Position numbers and translations under genes: made by a program. A stretch of 64,000 bases of DNA from Cellvibrio mixtus subsp. mixtus J3-8 (GTDB taxonomy: Bacteria > Pseudomonadota > Gammaproteobacteria > Pseudomonadales > Cellvibrionaceae). Of the stretch, positions 16,751 to 26,029 are shown one piece after another; positions within the stretch are counted from its first letter, which is position 1; every line of letters begins with the position of its first letter. Location of the stretch: NCBI RefSeq assembly GCF_000766945.1, contig NZ_KN266207.1, forward strand, positions 1,016,412-1,080,411, read 5' to 3'. Below the pieces are notes generated by a model. That model did no database searches. It had not been told where the DNA came from and saw only the letters and a list, made by a program, of their open reading frames with translations.

Positions 16751-17312
16751 CTGGCATCCCGGCGTGCAAGCCCCTATACTTCGCGCACTTTCAGTGACCC
16801 CCTTCCTTGATCGTGAATGTCTTGCCGGGGTAATGCTGAACAGACTGGATGTCTGAGGGCTGCCGGACCATTTGCTGGACTTCTGAATACTGGATTTCCA
16901 ACCACCTGGTAGATATTGACGCTGATCGATTCTGTTTATCAAATCACTTCAGCCTGCCCCATAGTATGCAATCGGTTATATGAATTGGAGTTTGTGGATT
17001 GCATAAGTGTCTGCTTTGCAGATGACGCGGGAATTCGTTGATTAAATCGCCTTTTACGGTTGCAATCGTGCCCTGGCTCTCCGAGTTATTTTCACGCGCT
17101 GCCGAACCTTGTATGTAGTTCATACGCTTAGCGATCAATCATCGCCCCCACTTTATTGTGTTTGCCCATTCACGTTTGCTTTTTTTGGCAATTTTTCGCA
17201 AACACCTATTAAAAAACCAATAAAAATCACATCGTAAAAAGACAAGATGCAGCACTGCTGTTATCTCGTAGTTTTTTGCGTGCGATTTTTATGTTTAAAC
17301 ACAGGTTATTAC
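16751..17312 (+). other. 562-base gene-free region and probable long leader of the DEAD-box helicase gene
   Basis: No protein-like frame or tRNA-like fold was seen. The half nearest the helicase is A/T-rich with runs such as CACCTATTAAAAAACC just ahead of the gene. E. coli csdA/deaD has a leader of several hundred bases used for cold-shock control, so a regulated 5' UTR is plausible here. A 22-codon in-frame upstream extension (from 17247) does not look like helicase sequence. Confidence 0.35.
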
Positions 17313-19166
17313 ATGTCTGAACCCATTTTGTTTTCCGATTTAGCCCTCTCTGAACCCGTTATGCGCGCCATCCAAAAAGTTGGCTACGAACAACCATCCC
17401 CGATCCAGGCCGCTGCTATTCCAGTACTGCTGGCAGGTGGCGATATTCTGGGTATGGCACAGACCGGCACCGGTAAAACAGCGGCATTTGCGTTGCCATT
17501 GTTGTCACGCATCGACACCAAACAAGCAGATCCACAAATTCTGGTATTGGCACCGACGCGCGAACTCGCGATCCAGGTTGCTGAAGCCTTCCAAAAATAC
17601 GCCAGCGAAATCCCTGGCTTCCATGTACTGCCGATTTACGGCGGTCAGGAAATGACTACCCAATTACGGCAATTAAAGCGTGGAGCTCACGTTGTTGTTG
17701 GTACTCCCGGTCGCGTAATGGATCACTTGCGTCGCGGTAGCTTGAACCTGAACAATTTAAAAGCATTGGTACTCGACGAAGCCGACGAAATGCTGCGTAT
17801 GGGCTTCATCGATGATGTTGAATGGATTTTGGAACATACGCCGAAAACCCGTCAAACCGCATTATTCTCTGCAACAATGCCGAAAGAAATCCGCAATGTC
17901 TGCAACAACTACTTAACTGATGCCAAAGAAATTAAAATCGCCAGCAGCCAATCTACCGATGCCAATATTGAGCAGGTTTACTGGATGGTGAGCGGCACCA
18001 ACAAACTCGATGCACTGACCCGCATCCTGGAAGTTGAGCCGTTCGACGGCATGATTATTTTCGTGCGCACCAAAACCGCTACGGTTGAGCTTGCCGAAAA
18101 ACTGGAAGCGCGCGGTTATTCTGCTTCTGCACTTAACGGTGACATGAATCAGCAATTACGTGAGCGCACTATTGAGCGGTTGAAAACCGGAAAGCTGGAT
18201 ATTGTTATTGCCACCGACGTTGCGGCCCGTGGTATTGACGTTGAGCGTGTAAGCCACGTTGTGAACTACGACATCCCTTACGATAGCGAAGCTTATGTTC
18301 ACCGCATTGGTCGTACTGGCCGCGCTGGTCGCAGCGGTAAAGCCATTTTGTTTGTTGCCCCACGTGAAAAGCGCTTGCTTTACACCATCGAAAAGGCCAC
18401 TAAAAAACCTATTACTTTGATGGAATTGCCGAGCGGTGCAACGGTGACCAAACATCGTATCGATCAATTTACCCAGCAAATCACCAATGCTTTGCAAGAG
18501 CAACCTGATCTGAGCTTCTTCAATGATTTATTGGCTGAATACAGCCACTCAAATGATGTGTCACCAGAGCAAATCGCTTCTGCCCTCGCCTTCCTGTTGC
18601 AACGCGAGCGTCCGCTGCAAGTGAAATTTACCGATGTAAAACCCGAGCGCAGCGAACGTCGCGACCGTGATGACCGCGGTGGTCGTGATCGCGATGATCG
18701 TGGCGGACGTGATCGCGGCCCGCGTGAAGATCGTCCGCGCCGTGAACGCAACGATGAAAACATGGATCGCTACCGTATTGAAGTGGGCCGCAACCATGAA
18801 GCGCGTCCCGGTGATATCGTTGGCGCTATCGCCAACGAAGCAGGAATTGAAAGCCGTTTCATTGGCCACATCAAATTGCACGATGAATTTTCTACCGTCG
18901 ATTTGCCAACCGGTATTTCAAAAGACATTCTGGCCAAACTGAAAAAAGTGCGCGTGCGCAACCGCCCACTGGAAATTTCTTTGGATACCGGCCCACGTGG
19001 TGGCGATGACTTCCCTGGTCGAGGAAAACCAAAGCGTGACTTTGGCCCAAGGGATGGAGCTCCTCGCGAAGGTGGTTACAGAGATGGCGGTCGTGACAAA
19101 CCACGCTTTAATGACCGTGACAATGCCAGCAAAAAATCAGGCTATCGCCCTAAAAAATTTGATTAA
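17313..19166 (+). CDS. deaD: DEAD-box ATP-dependent RNA helicase (DeaD/CsdA type)
   Basis: A 617-residue helicase for ribosome assembly, mRNA turnover and cold adaptation. It has the Q motif (YEQPSPIQAA), motif I AQTGTGKTA, motif II DEAD, motif III SAT and motif VI HRIGRTGRAG. A DbpA-type RNA-binding domain follows (about 485-560). An Arg/Asp-rich linker with imperfect RDRDDRGG repeats precedes that domain, and the tail is Gly/Arg-rich. I chose the ATG of MSEPILFSDL, with AGG nine bases upstream. The frame is open further upstream, but that peptide is unlike the family. A strong terminator follows. Confidence 0.9.
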   Translation: MSEPILFSDLALSEPVMRAIQKVGYEQPSPIQAAAIPVLLAGGDILGMAQTGTGKTAAFALPLLSRIDTKQADPQILVLAPTRELAIQVAEAFQKYASEIPGFHVLPIYGGQEMTTQLRQLKRGAHVVVGTPGRVMDHLRRGSLNLNNLKALVLDEADEMLRMGFIDDVEWILEHTPKTRQTALFSATMPKEIRNVCNNYLTDAKEIKIASSQSTDANIEQVYWMVSGTNKLDALTRILEVEPFDGMIIFVRTKTATVELAEKLEARGYSASALNGDMNQQLRERTIERLKTGKLDIVIATDVAARGIDVERVSHVVNYDIPYDSEAYVHRIGRTGRAGRSGKAILFVAPREKRLLYTIEKATKKPITLMELPSGATVTKHRIDQFTQQITNALQEQPDLSFFNDLLAEYSHSNDVSPEQIASALAFLLQRERPLQVKFTDVKPERSERRDRDDRGGRDRDDRGGRDRGPREDRPRRERNDENMDRYRIEVGRNHEARPGDIVGAIANEAGIESRFIGHIKLHDEFSTVDLPTGISKDILAKLKKVRVRNRPLEISLDTGPRGGDDFPGRGKPKRDFGPRDGAPREGGYRDGGRDKPRFNDRDNASKKSGYRPKKFD

Positions 19167-19200
19167 TTAGTTAATTAAATTCTTTTGGATATTCAGTGAA

Positions 19201-19237
19201 AACCGCCATAGCATGAAAATGTTATGGCGGTTTTTTA
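19201..19237 (+). terminator. Rho-independent terminator after deaD
   Basis: AACCGCCATAGCAT and ATGTTATGGCGGTT pair around a GAAA loop with one wobble position and run into T6. It starts 34 bases after the helicase stop codon. Confidence 0.88.
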
Positions 19238-19379
19238 TTTTTCAATCACACAAACGTTTGTTGCGCCCTTACAGATCTATCAAATTGCATCACAACGACA
19301 TCATTCCCGTAGTAGTTCAATTTATTGAACCCTTTTCATTGCAAAAAATATACGACACGCACCTGATGGCACAGCCCTG

Positions 19380-20045
19380 TTATTTGAATTTCAACGTCCC
19401 GTTCACCGCCTCATCAATTCGATCCATCACTTTTTCGCTTTCGTTTTTTCCGGCGCAGGGAATCATATACCAATTCCTTGGCTCTCCAATTTTAGTCGCA
19501 GGTGAACTCAAGCAACTGCCGCTTGCAGACACAACAATAGTCGCCCCTGAAGGGTCTATGTAAGTTTCCAATCCCCTGTCTTCCACGCGTGCAAGCACAG
19601 GCTTATTTGCCTCGTCCGTTAATTGTTTACGCAAGCCCGGATGAAAAACATTTTTAGCAATATCCGCGGAATTATTTTGCGACGGAAAATCATCACCACC
19701 CAAAAGCTCTCTTAACTCCTGTGGCGAAAGAGGTTCTGCTTGCATAGTTATTTCTGGCAGCGGATGCAGGGTGATTGCCGATGATTTAAAATCGACAAAA
19801 GGCGACTCTATTTGCGACACAACTGGCTCTTCCAGTGTGGGAAGCTCGACATATCGTAGATGAGGCTCGATGGGATCCGAGGGAAATAATGTTTTGCTTT
19901 CAATAGCCACCCGGAAAACCAATAAGTGAAGCAAAAGCGTGATAGCAATTGCTATTGGCCGTGGTGAATTGAGATAAGTTTTAGTAAAAGAAAAAAACCG
20001 GCCATAACCGGCCGGCTCTTTAATTTCAGAAGATATAGCTAACAT
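19380..20045 (-). CDS. Hypothetical membrane-anchored periplasmic protein with TonB-like topology
   Basis: A 221-residue protein with a short cytoplasmic N terminus, one transmembrane helix near residues 30-50 (IAIAITLLLHLLVF) and a soluble periplasmic remainder. A Pro/Glu-rich stretch (about 55-110) follows the helix. Two Cys residues near the C terminus (GSCLSSP, IPCAGK) could form a disulfide. The layout resembles TonB-type anchors, but the C-terminal YP-x-P motif is absent, so I do not call it TonB. The ATG of MLAISSE was preferred over a TTG 45 bases upstream. The function is unknown. Confidence 0.6.
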   Translation of the reverse strand: MLAISSEIKEPAGYGRFFSFTKTYLNSPRPIAIAITLLLHLLVFRVAIESKTLFPSDPIEPHLRYVELPTLEEPVVSQIESPFVDFKSSAITLHPLPEITMQAEPLSPQELRELLGGDDFPSQNNSADIAKNVFHPGLRKQLTDEANKPVLARVEDRGLETYIDPSGATIVVSASGSCLSSPATKIGEPRNWYMIPCAGKNESEKVMDRIDEAVNGTLKFK

Positions 20046-20145
20046 ACTTGTAGTGCCATTGTAAAAAGTTCTTACTAGACACAATGGCAAAGAAAAAGTT
20101 CGAGGCTCGCGTTATATTTACATCACCTGAACCGCAAGAGAAGTA

Positions 20146-20427
20146 TCACTCATCAAACATTTGAATCATATAGCCATCTTTTATGGCTTCAGCCATGGCT
20201 TTGTCCGCAGCAATTACCCGTGGATCACTGGTTAAATTACTCGGCACCAGCTTGCGATTTTCAATATCAATTTCAGTGAAACCGGCGCGCATTAAATAAA
20301 GTTTACATAAGTGTTCCGCACCAAATAGATCCTTGAAATTAATGTACACAATAAAGGGCACCATTTGCCCCTCTTTAATATCATCAAATGCTTTCTTGGC
20401 ACGGCCATTGGCAGAGAATATATACAT
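20146..20427 (-). CDS. Conserved-looking hypothetical protein, 93 aa
   Basis: A small soluble acidic protein starting MYIFSANGRAKKAFDDI. It has an alpha/beta-like pattern with a FIVYINFKDLFGAEHLC core and an acidic C terminus ending QMFDE. I do not recognise a named family. It lies 21 bases downstream of the rapA stop on the same strand and may be co-transcribed with it. It probably is a real gene from its composition and spacing. Confidence 0.6.
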   Translation of the reverse strand: MYIFSANGRAKKAFDDIKEGQMVPFIVYINFKDLFGAEHLCKLYLMRAGFTEIDIENRKLVPSNLTSDPRVIAADKAMAEAIKDGYMIQMFDE

Positions 20428-20448
20428 AATATTTGCCTTTTTATTGGA

Positions 20449-23397
20449 TTAAATTGTCATCACTACACGCAATGCATCCAGACGAATGCTTGCCTGCCCC
20501 AGGAAATGCTGGCTGGCGGCCAAACGTTGCTGCAAGTAATCAATCTCTTCCTGGCGCACATTTGGATTAACCGCCTTCAAGGCCTTCATACGCGATAATT
20601 CGCCATTGAGTTGCTCAGTGACTTTGGCAGTGGCTTCGGCAATTAATTCCGCTTGTTTTGCTGCTGTAATATCTTCTGCTTTTTGCACCATGGTGGTTAA
20701 GGTCGGGCGCGCATGGCGCACCAGATCCTGTGCATTATTACGCGGTACTTTTTGTAATAGTTTACTAAGCTGGCTAATACCTAATACGGCAGACAAGTCT
20801 TTCCCTTTATCATCCAGCAATACACGCAATAAAGATTGTGGCATATAACGGAACAACTGCAACTCAGCGGGAGCCGGACAATGCAATACAAACAGCGCCT
20901 CCAACATTAATGTTCCCGGCTTCAACGGTGGCAACTTCAACGTACATAATGCGGTATTACCAAACTCGCTGAGGGAAATTAAATCCTGTGCACCAACAAC
21001 CAACGGATGCTCCCATGAAAGAAATTGAATATCCTCACGCGATAATGCTTGCTGGCGATCATAGGTAATCGTTAAACCGCTTTCCGGCAAACCGGGAAAC
21101 TCTGCGACCCGCATATGATCGCTGGGGTGTAACACCAAACTTTTTTCACTGTGTTTTTCATAGTCGATACCAAAGCTATCAAACACTTGCTCCATGTAAT
21201 TTGGCAACGCAGCGTTCGCGTCGTTTTCTGCCAACTTATCAACCAATGCCTGCGCCTGCTCGGGCTTGCAGGAATTTAACTCAAGCAAGCGATCGCGCCC
21301 CTGCTGTAATTGTTCTACCAAATTACTGGCAAATGCATTAGTTTCTCCAGTGAGTTTTGCAAACGCAACCTCGTCATTGTTTATCAATGCAGGCAACAAT
21401 TTTTCCGCAAACTGAACATATACTGCTTGACCAATTGCACAGGTTTTTTCAAATGCGTTCAACCCCTGGTGATACCAGTTCAACATTTTTTCCTGTGCAG
21501 AATGCTGATAGAAAGGCACATGAACATTCACAGTAGCAGTTTGGCCGATACGATCCAGACGACCAATACGCTGCTCCAATAAATCAGGGTTGGTAGGCAA
21601 GTCAAAGAGCACCAGATCTTGTGCGAATTGGAAGTTGCGGCCTTCACTGCCGATCTCCGAACACACCAATACCTGTGCACCATCTTCTGCTTCCGCAAAG
21701 TAAGCCGCTGCACGATCGCGCTCAATCAGGCTCAAACCTTCATGGAATACTGCGGTAGTAAAACCTTTGCGCAGGCGCAAGAACTCTTCAATTGATTGCG
21801 CTGAATCAGCACTCGCACAAATCACTACCGTTTTTTTACGGCGATGCTGACGCAACCATTCAGCCAACCAGGTTACACGCGGATCTTGCAACCACCAATC
21901 GCTATCTGTTTTTTGTTGCCAGAATTGTTCTGCACAAATTTGTACTGCGAGAGGTTGGGTTTGTAGTGCTTGAGTATCTTCATCAGAAAGTGTCAATGAA
22001 TGCGCATGTAATTTACGATCAGGGAAACCTGCCACCGAGTTGCGGGTATTACGGAATAGAACGCGGCCAGTACCGTGGCGATCCAGCAAATAATGCACAG
22101 CAGTGTCCAGCGCAACAGCAAGGCTTTGGCTTTCTGCTTGTGCTTGCAACTCGTTAAGCGTTTCTTTCGGCAAATAATCTGCCAATGCTTTTAATAACGT
22201 CGTTGGAATCGTTACGGCGGTGTCTTGCTGTTGTTGCAACAATTCCTGCACCAACTCGTTTAAGGGCTGATAGGCTTTTTGTTCAGCGATAAATGTTTCC
22301 AAATCGTAATAGCGATCCGGATCAAGCAAGCGCAAACGTGCAAAGTGGCTTTCCAGTCCGAGTTGTTCAGGTGTTGCTGTCAACAACAATAATCCCTTGG
22401 ATTTTTTTGCCAGTCCTTCGATGCAATTGTAAGCCTTGCTTGGTTTTTTCTCTGACCATTGCAAATGATGCGCTTCGTCTACCAATAATAAATCCCACTC
22501 AGCTTGTACAGCCTGTTCATAGCGATAATTATTCCTGGTGAGAAAATCCAATGAGCAAATAATCAATTGCGCCGTTTCAAAAGGATTGCTTGTGTCTGCA
22601 GATTTTTCGGTGTCATCTTCAAAATCGTCAACATAATCGATGGATTCTTCAACGCTATCCAAACCTACCAATGCATTGCAACGCGCTTCATCCAATAGAG
22701 TAAATGCCAAATTAAAACGACGCAGCATTTCTACCAGCCATTGGTGCTGCAAACTCGCCGGGACGACAATCAATGCACGCTGCACACGGCCACTCATTAA
22801 TTGCTGGTGTAATACCAAACCGGCCTCAATGGTTTTTCCCAAACCGACTTCATCAGCAAGTAAAACGCGCGGTGCATGGCGCCGGGATACTTCACTGGCG
22901 ATATATAACTGGTGCGGCAACAATTGCACACGCGGGCCAGCCAAACCAAATATCGGCGATTGGCGATGCTGGTTTTGATAATGCAGCGTCTGGTAACGCA
23001 GCGTGAAATGGTCGTGCTTATCAATTTGACCGGCAAACAAGCGGTCACGTGGAGTGCTGAACTGCACAAAACTATCGAGTTCAAATTCGGGAATAGAAAG
23101 TGTTTCATTGTCTTTAGTGAGACCGATATACAACAGGCAACCAGCCTGCTCTATCACTTCCGTAATAACAACCTTAGTGCCATCCTGATGACGCACCTTC
23201 TCACCCACTTCGTATTTAACACGGCTCACCGGGGCATTATCCATCGCATAGGTGCGGCGCTCGCCAGCTGCCGGAAAACTCAGGGTTAAGCGGCGGTTGG
23301 ATACATCCAGTACGATACCCAACCCCAAATCCGCTTCCGATTCACTTATCCAGCGTTGTCCAATTACAAAACCATCAGCTAACTGCGACTTTCTCAC
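20449..23397 (-). CDS. rapA: RNA polymerase-associated ATPase RapA (HepA)
   Basis: A 982-residue SWI2/SNF2 enzyme, close to the usual 968. Two N-terminal Tudor-like domains (FVIGQRWISESEADLGLG start) precede the ATPase. Motif I is LLADEVGLGKTIEAGLVL, motif II is DEAH and the helicase C lobe contains SEIGSEGRNFQFA and QRIGRLDRIGQ. RapA binds core RNA polymerase and recycles it from stalled complexes. An acidic insert (about 255-275) between motifs is somewhat longer than I would expect. It is divergent from the mutarotase gene. Confidence 0.95.
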   Translation of the reverse strand: MRKSQLADGFVIGQRWISESEADLGLGIVLDVSNRRLTLSFPAAGERRTYAMDNAPVSRVKYEVGEKVRHQDGTKVVITEVIEQAGCLLYIGLTKDNETLSIPEFELDSFVQFSTPRDRLFAGQIDKHDHFTLRYQTLHYQNQHRQSPIFGLAGPRVQLLPHQLYIASEVSRRHAPRVLLADEVGLGKTIEAGLVLHQQLMSGRVQRALIVVPASLQHQWLVEMLRRFNLAFTLLDEARCNALVGLDSVEESIDYVDDFEDDTEKSADTSNPFETAQLIICSLDFLTRNNYRYEQAVQAEWDLLLVDEAHHLQWSEKKPSKAYNCIEGLAKKSKGLLLLTATPEQLGLESHFARLRLLDPDRYYDLETFIAEQKAYQPLNELVQELLQQQQDTAVTIPTTLLKALADYLPKETLNELQAQAESQSLAVALDTAVHYLLDRHGTGRVLFRNTRNSVAGFPDRKLHAHSLTLSDEDTQALQTQPLAVQICAEQFWQQKTDSDWWLQDPRVTWLAEWLRQHRRKKTVVICASADSAQSIEEFLRLRKGFTTAVFHEGLSLIERDRAAAYFAEAEDGAQVLVCSEIGSEGRNFQFAQDLVLFDLPTNPDLLEQRIGRLDRIGQTATVNVHVPFYQHSAQEKMLNWYHQGLNAFEKTCAIGQAVYVQFAEKLLPALINNDEVAFAKLTGETNAFASNLVEQLQQGRDRLLELNSCKPEQAQALVDKLAENDANAALPNYMEQVFDSFGIDYEKHSEKSLVLHPSDHMRVAEFPGLPESGLTITYDRQQALSREDIQFLSWEHPLVVGAQDLISLSEFGNTALCTLKLPPLKPGTLMLEALFVLHCPAPAELQLFRYMPQSLLRVLLDDKGKDLSAVLGISQLSKLLQKVPRNNAQDLVRHARPTLTTMVQKAEDITAAKQAELIAEATAKVTEQLNGELSRMKALKAVNPNVRQEEIDYLQQRLAASQHFLGQASIRLDALRVVMTI

Positions 23398-23560
23398 TCA
23401 TGCACCTATTTATTAATGCCCACTTGGTTGGGAAAAATCAAAATTGTCGAAAAGGCGCGCATGATACTGTTTAACGGCCACAAAACCAAAAATTTTGGCT
23501 GTTTGCTTGCATGGTTTTCTATAAAATCCCGTCATACTTGTCCCGAATTTGGTAGATCCC

Positions 23561-24490
23561 ATGCATATCAATACTCCTACTGCCGCTAGCACCCAACAAC
23601 TCCAGCAACTGGTTGCGAAATCGCCATTTTTAACATTAACAAATAGCAGGGAAGTTTATCCTGATGCACCGGGCACCGGCCTTCCCTTGCTGACCGTTGA
23701 AACCTCACTTTGCTCCGCTGTGATCTCTCTGCAAGGTGCGCACCTGTTGGAATTCAAAACGGTTAATGGAGACCCGTTGCTCTGGTTAAGCCCTAATTGC
23801 GATTTCACTCCCGGTACAGCCTTGCGCGGTGGAGTGCCATTATGTTTACCCTGGTTTGGCGTTAACCAGGCAGACCCGGCAAAACCCAAACATGGTTTTG
23901 CGCGCAATCAGTTTTGGGAATTTAGTGGTGCACGCGAACAAGCAGATGGTAGTGTTGAATTAGAGTTCTTATACCAAAGTGACGCCAATGATTTATTTGC
24001 TCATGATTTTTCTGCAGAAGTTCGCATGACATTAGCCAATAGCGCAAAAATTGAATTAACTATTAACAATACCGACACCGCAGACTTTGATTGCAGTTGG
24101 GCAATGCATAATTACCACCGCATCAGTTCATTAACGGATGTACGGGTTGAAGGTTTATCGGGTAGAAATTATTTCGATAATTTTGAAAATTACGCTGTGA
24201 AAAGCCAATCCGGTAATGTGAATTTTCCAGGACCGGTTGACCGCGTTTATCCGGCAATTGAAAATCCAGTTATCATCAAGGGATCACCTTCCATTGAAAT
24301 CACGCACCATAATTGCCCCAGTGTTGTCGTGTGGAATCCAGGCACTGAAGCAGCCGCTAAAATTGCGGACATAGGCGCAGGCAATGAGCAGTTTTATATT
24401 TGTGTGGAGCGCGGGGCGGTGCTGGGAGAAAAATGGCACTTACCCGCAGGGACACGATTAAGCGCATGGATGGAGTTCAAACAAATTTAA
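23561..24490 (+). CDS. yeaD: D-hexose-6-phosphate mutarotase (YeaD type)
   Basis: A 309-residue cytosolic aldose-1-epimerase fold enzyme that interconverts glucose-6-phosphate anomers. Family elements are GAHLLEFKTVNGDPLLWLSP, LRGGVPLCLPWFGVN (phosphate-binding Arg), KHGFARNQFW (catalytic His) and VVWNPGTEAAAKIADIG near the C terminus with a following Glu. The catalytic Glu is in FYICVERGAV. The start is the ATG of MHINTPT; a TTG 12 bases upstream is possible. It is a single gene with its own promoter region. Confidence 0.85.
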   Translation: MHINTPTAASTQQLQQLVAKSPFLTLTNSREVYPDAPGTGLPLLTVETSLCSAVISLQGAHLLEFKTVNGDPLLWLSPNCDFTPGTALRGGVPLCLPWFGVNQADPAKPKHGFARNQFWEFSGAREQADGSVELEFLYQSDANDLFAHDFSAEVRMTLANSAKIELTINNTDTADFDCSWAMHNYHRISSLTDVRVEGLSGRNYFDNFENYAVKSQSGNVNFPGPVDRVYPAIENPVIIKGSPSIEITHHNCPSVVVWNPGTEAAAKIADIGAGNEQFYICVERGAVLGEKWHLPAGTRLSAWMEFKQI

Positions 24491-24562
24491 TCTGCCGCGA
24501 ACGATTATTTAACCTGATTGTCTAGCAATATAGATATCAAAAATTACACCAGGAGATAAATT

Positions 24563-24739
24563 ATGGACGTACAAGTTGGCGGATTTTTTGGTTTTATTCT
24601 GTTGGTCTGCGTCATTTACGCAATTGTTAAAACGGTTCAAAGCAGTGCGAGCACAGGGACAAAAGTTGTCTGGACGCTAGTGCTACTGTTACTTCCATTG
24701 TTAGGATTTATTTTATGGCTGATATTCGGCCCCAAGTGA
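24563..24739 (+). CDS. Small PLDc_N-type membrane protein, 58 aa
   Basis: A 58-residue peptide with two hydrophobic helices: FFGFILLVCVIYAIVK and VVWTLVLLLLPLLGFILWLIFGPK. The second ends in the W-x-L-P-x-G-x-I-W-x-I-FG-K pattern of phospholipase D nuclease N-terminal (PLDc_N) domains. Such short proteins are common and uncharacterised. AGGAGA eight bases before the ATG is a good ribosome binding site. A terminator follows within 20 bases. Confidence 0.8.
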   Translation: MDVQVGGFFGFILLVCVIYAIVKTVQSSASTGTKVVWTLVLLLLPLLGFILWLIFGPK

Positions 24740-24756
24740 TGTAATTTATTTTGAAT

Positions 24757-24787
24757 AAAAAAAGGGAGCAAGTGCTCCCTTTTTTTA
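24757..24787. terminator. Bidirectional terminator between the PLDc_N gene and mdh
   Basis: A7-GGGAGCA and TGCTCCC-T7 form a 7-bp GC-rich stem flanked by A and T runs, so it can serve both converging genes. Confidence 0.9.
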
Positions 24788-24801
24788 TTGCGCAACGAAA
24801 A

Positions 24802-25785
24802 TTACGCTGGCAACAATTCTTTCACTGCATCACGCTCTTCTTGCAATTCTTTTTCAGTTGCAGTCATACGTGCGCGTGAGAATTCATTAATCTCAACACC
24901 TTGAACGATTTCCCAATCACCGTTTTTGCACACAACCGGGAATGAATAGATCAAACCTTTTTCGATGCCGTAAGAACCATCGCTGTACACACCCATGCTC
25001 ACCCAATCGTTCGCTGGAGTGCCCAGAGCCCAATCGCGGATGTGGTTGATTGCAGCGTTAGCCGCAGACGCAGCAGATGAAGCACCACGAGCAGCGATAA
25101 TTGCAGCACCGCGTTGCTGTACGGTTGGGATGTAATCGCCTTCGTACCATGCCTGGTCAACCAGGCTCAGGGCTGGCTTGCCATCAACCAACGTGTTGTG
25201 CAGGTCTGGATATTGGGTAGAAGAGTGGTTGCCCCAGATCAGTGCCTTGGTGATGTTGTTGATGCTGGTACCGGTTTTGGTGGCCAGTTGTGACAACGCG
25301 CGGTTGTGGTCCAGGCGGGTCATCGCAGTGAATTGGCGTGGGTTGATGTCCGGGGCGTTGCGTTGTGCGATCAATGCGTTGGTGTTTGCCGGGTTGCCCA
25401 CTACCAACACTTTGATGTTGCGTGAAGCGTGGTCGTTGATTGCTTTACCTTGTACCGAGAAAATCGCGGCGTTAGCAGCCAGCAGGTCTTTACGCTCCAT
25501 ACCCGGGCCACGTGGGCGCGCACCAACCAGCAAGGCGTAATCGGTATCCTTGAAGGCAACAGCCGGGTCATCAGTAGTCACAATGCCAGCCAACAATGGG
25601 AATGCGCAATCGTCCAATTCCATCGCCACGCCTTGCAGCGCTTTCAGGGCCGGGGTGATTTCCAGCAATTGCAGGATTACTGGTTGGTCTTTACCCAACA
25701 TGTCGCCAGCAGCAATGCGGAACAACAATGAGTAGCTGATTTGGCCAGCGGCGCCAGTGACGGTAACTCTTACAGGTGCTTTCAC
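24802..25785 (-). CDS. mdh: Malate dehydrogenase (NAD-dependent, type 2)
   Basis: A 327-residue TCA-cycle enzyme. The NAD motif is [17 protein letters not shown]. The substrate Arg loop reads [14 protein letters not shown], with a second Arg in MTRLDHNRA and the catalytic His in [12 protein letters not shown]. Length and motif wording match the group found in Pseudomonas relatives and Burkholderia rather than the 312-residue E. coli type. It is monocistronic with about 240 bases upstream holding its promoter; I could not fix the -35/-10. Confidence 0.93.
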   Translation of the reverse strand: MKAPVRVTVTGAAGQISYSLLFRIAAGDMLGKDQPVILQLLEITPALKALQGVAMELDDCAFPLLAGIVTTDDPAVAFKDTDYALLVGARPRGPGMERKDLLAANAAIFSVQGKAINDHASRNIKVLVVGNPANTNALIAQRNAPDINPRQFTAMTRLDHNRALSQLATKTGTSINNITKALIWGNHSSTQYPDLHNTLVDGKPALSLVDQAWYEGDYIPTVQQRGAAIIAARGASSAASAANAAINHIRDWALGTPANDWVSMGVYSDGSYGIEKGLIYSFPVVCKNGDWEIVQGVEINEFSRARMTATEKELQEERDAVKELLPA

Positions 25786-26029
25786 GATGAGACTCCATTT
25801 ATTCGGGTGATATTGGAAAGGAAACGAAAGTTCGGCATTGTGTGCCAGGATTTGTTACATAGGACGGGTGGGCATTATAGGCATTTGCCTGAAAAATTCA
25901 CCCCAAGAATGACAGTAAATACCCTTGGGGATGAATTAATTGAGAATGATTCGCGAAATTAACCGGATATTTACACCTGGACTGCAGACAAGCAATTTAA
26001 GGACAGCCAATATTTGCACAAACTGATCG

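Noticed and set aside
17247..17312. Upstream extension of the DEAD-box helicase
   Set aside because: The 22 extra residues are Cys/Phe-rich, unlike the family, and have no ribosome binding site; MSEPILFSDL is the typical start.
25935..25960. Fur-box-like sequence (GAGAATGATTCGC) upstream of mdh
   Set aside because: It only partly matches the 19-base inverted repeat, and its position relative to a promoter is unknown.
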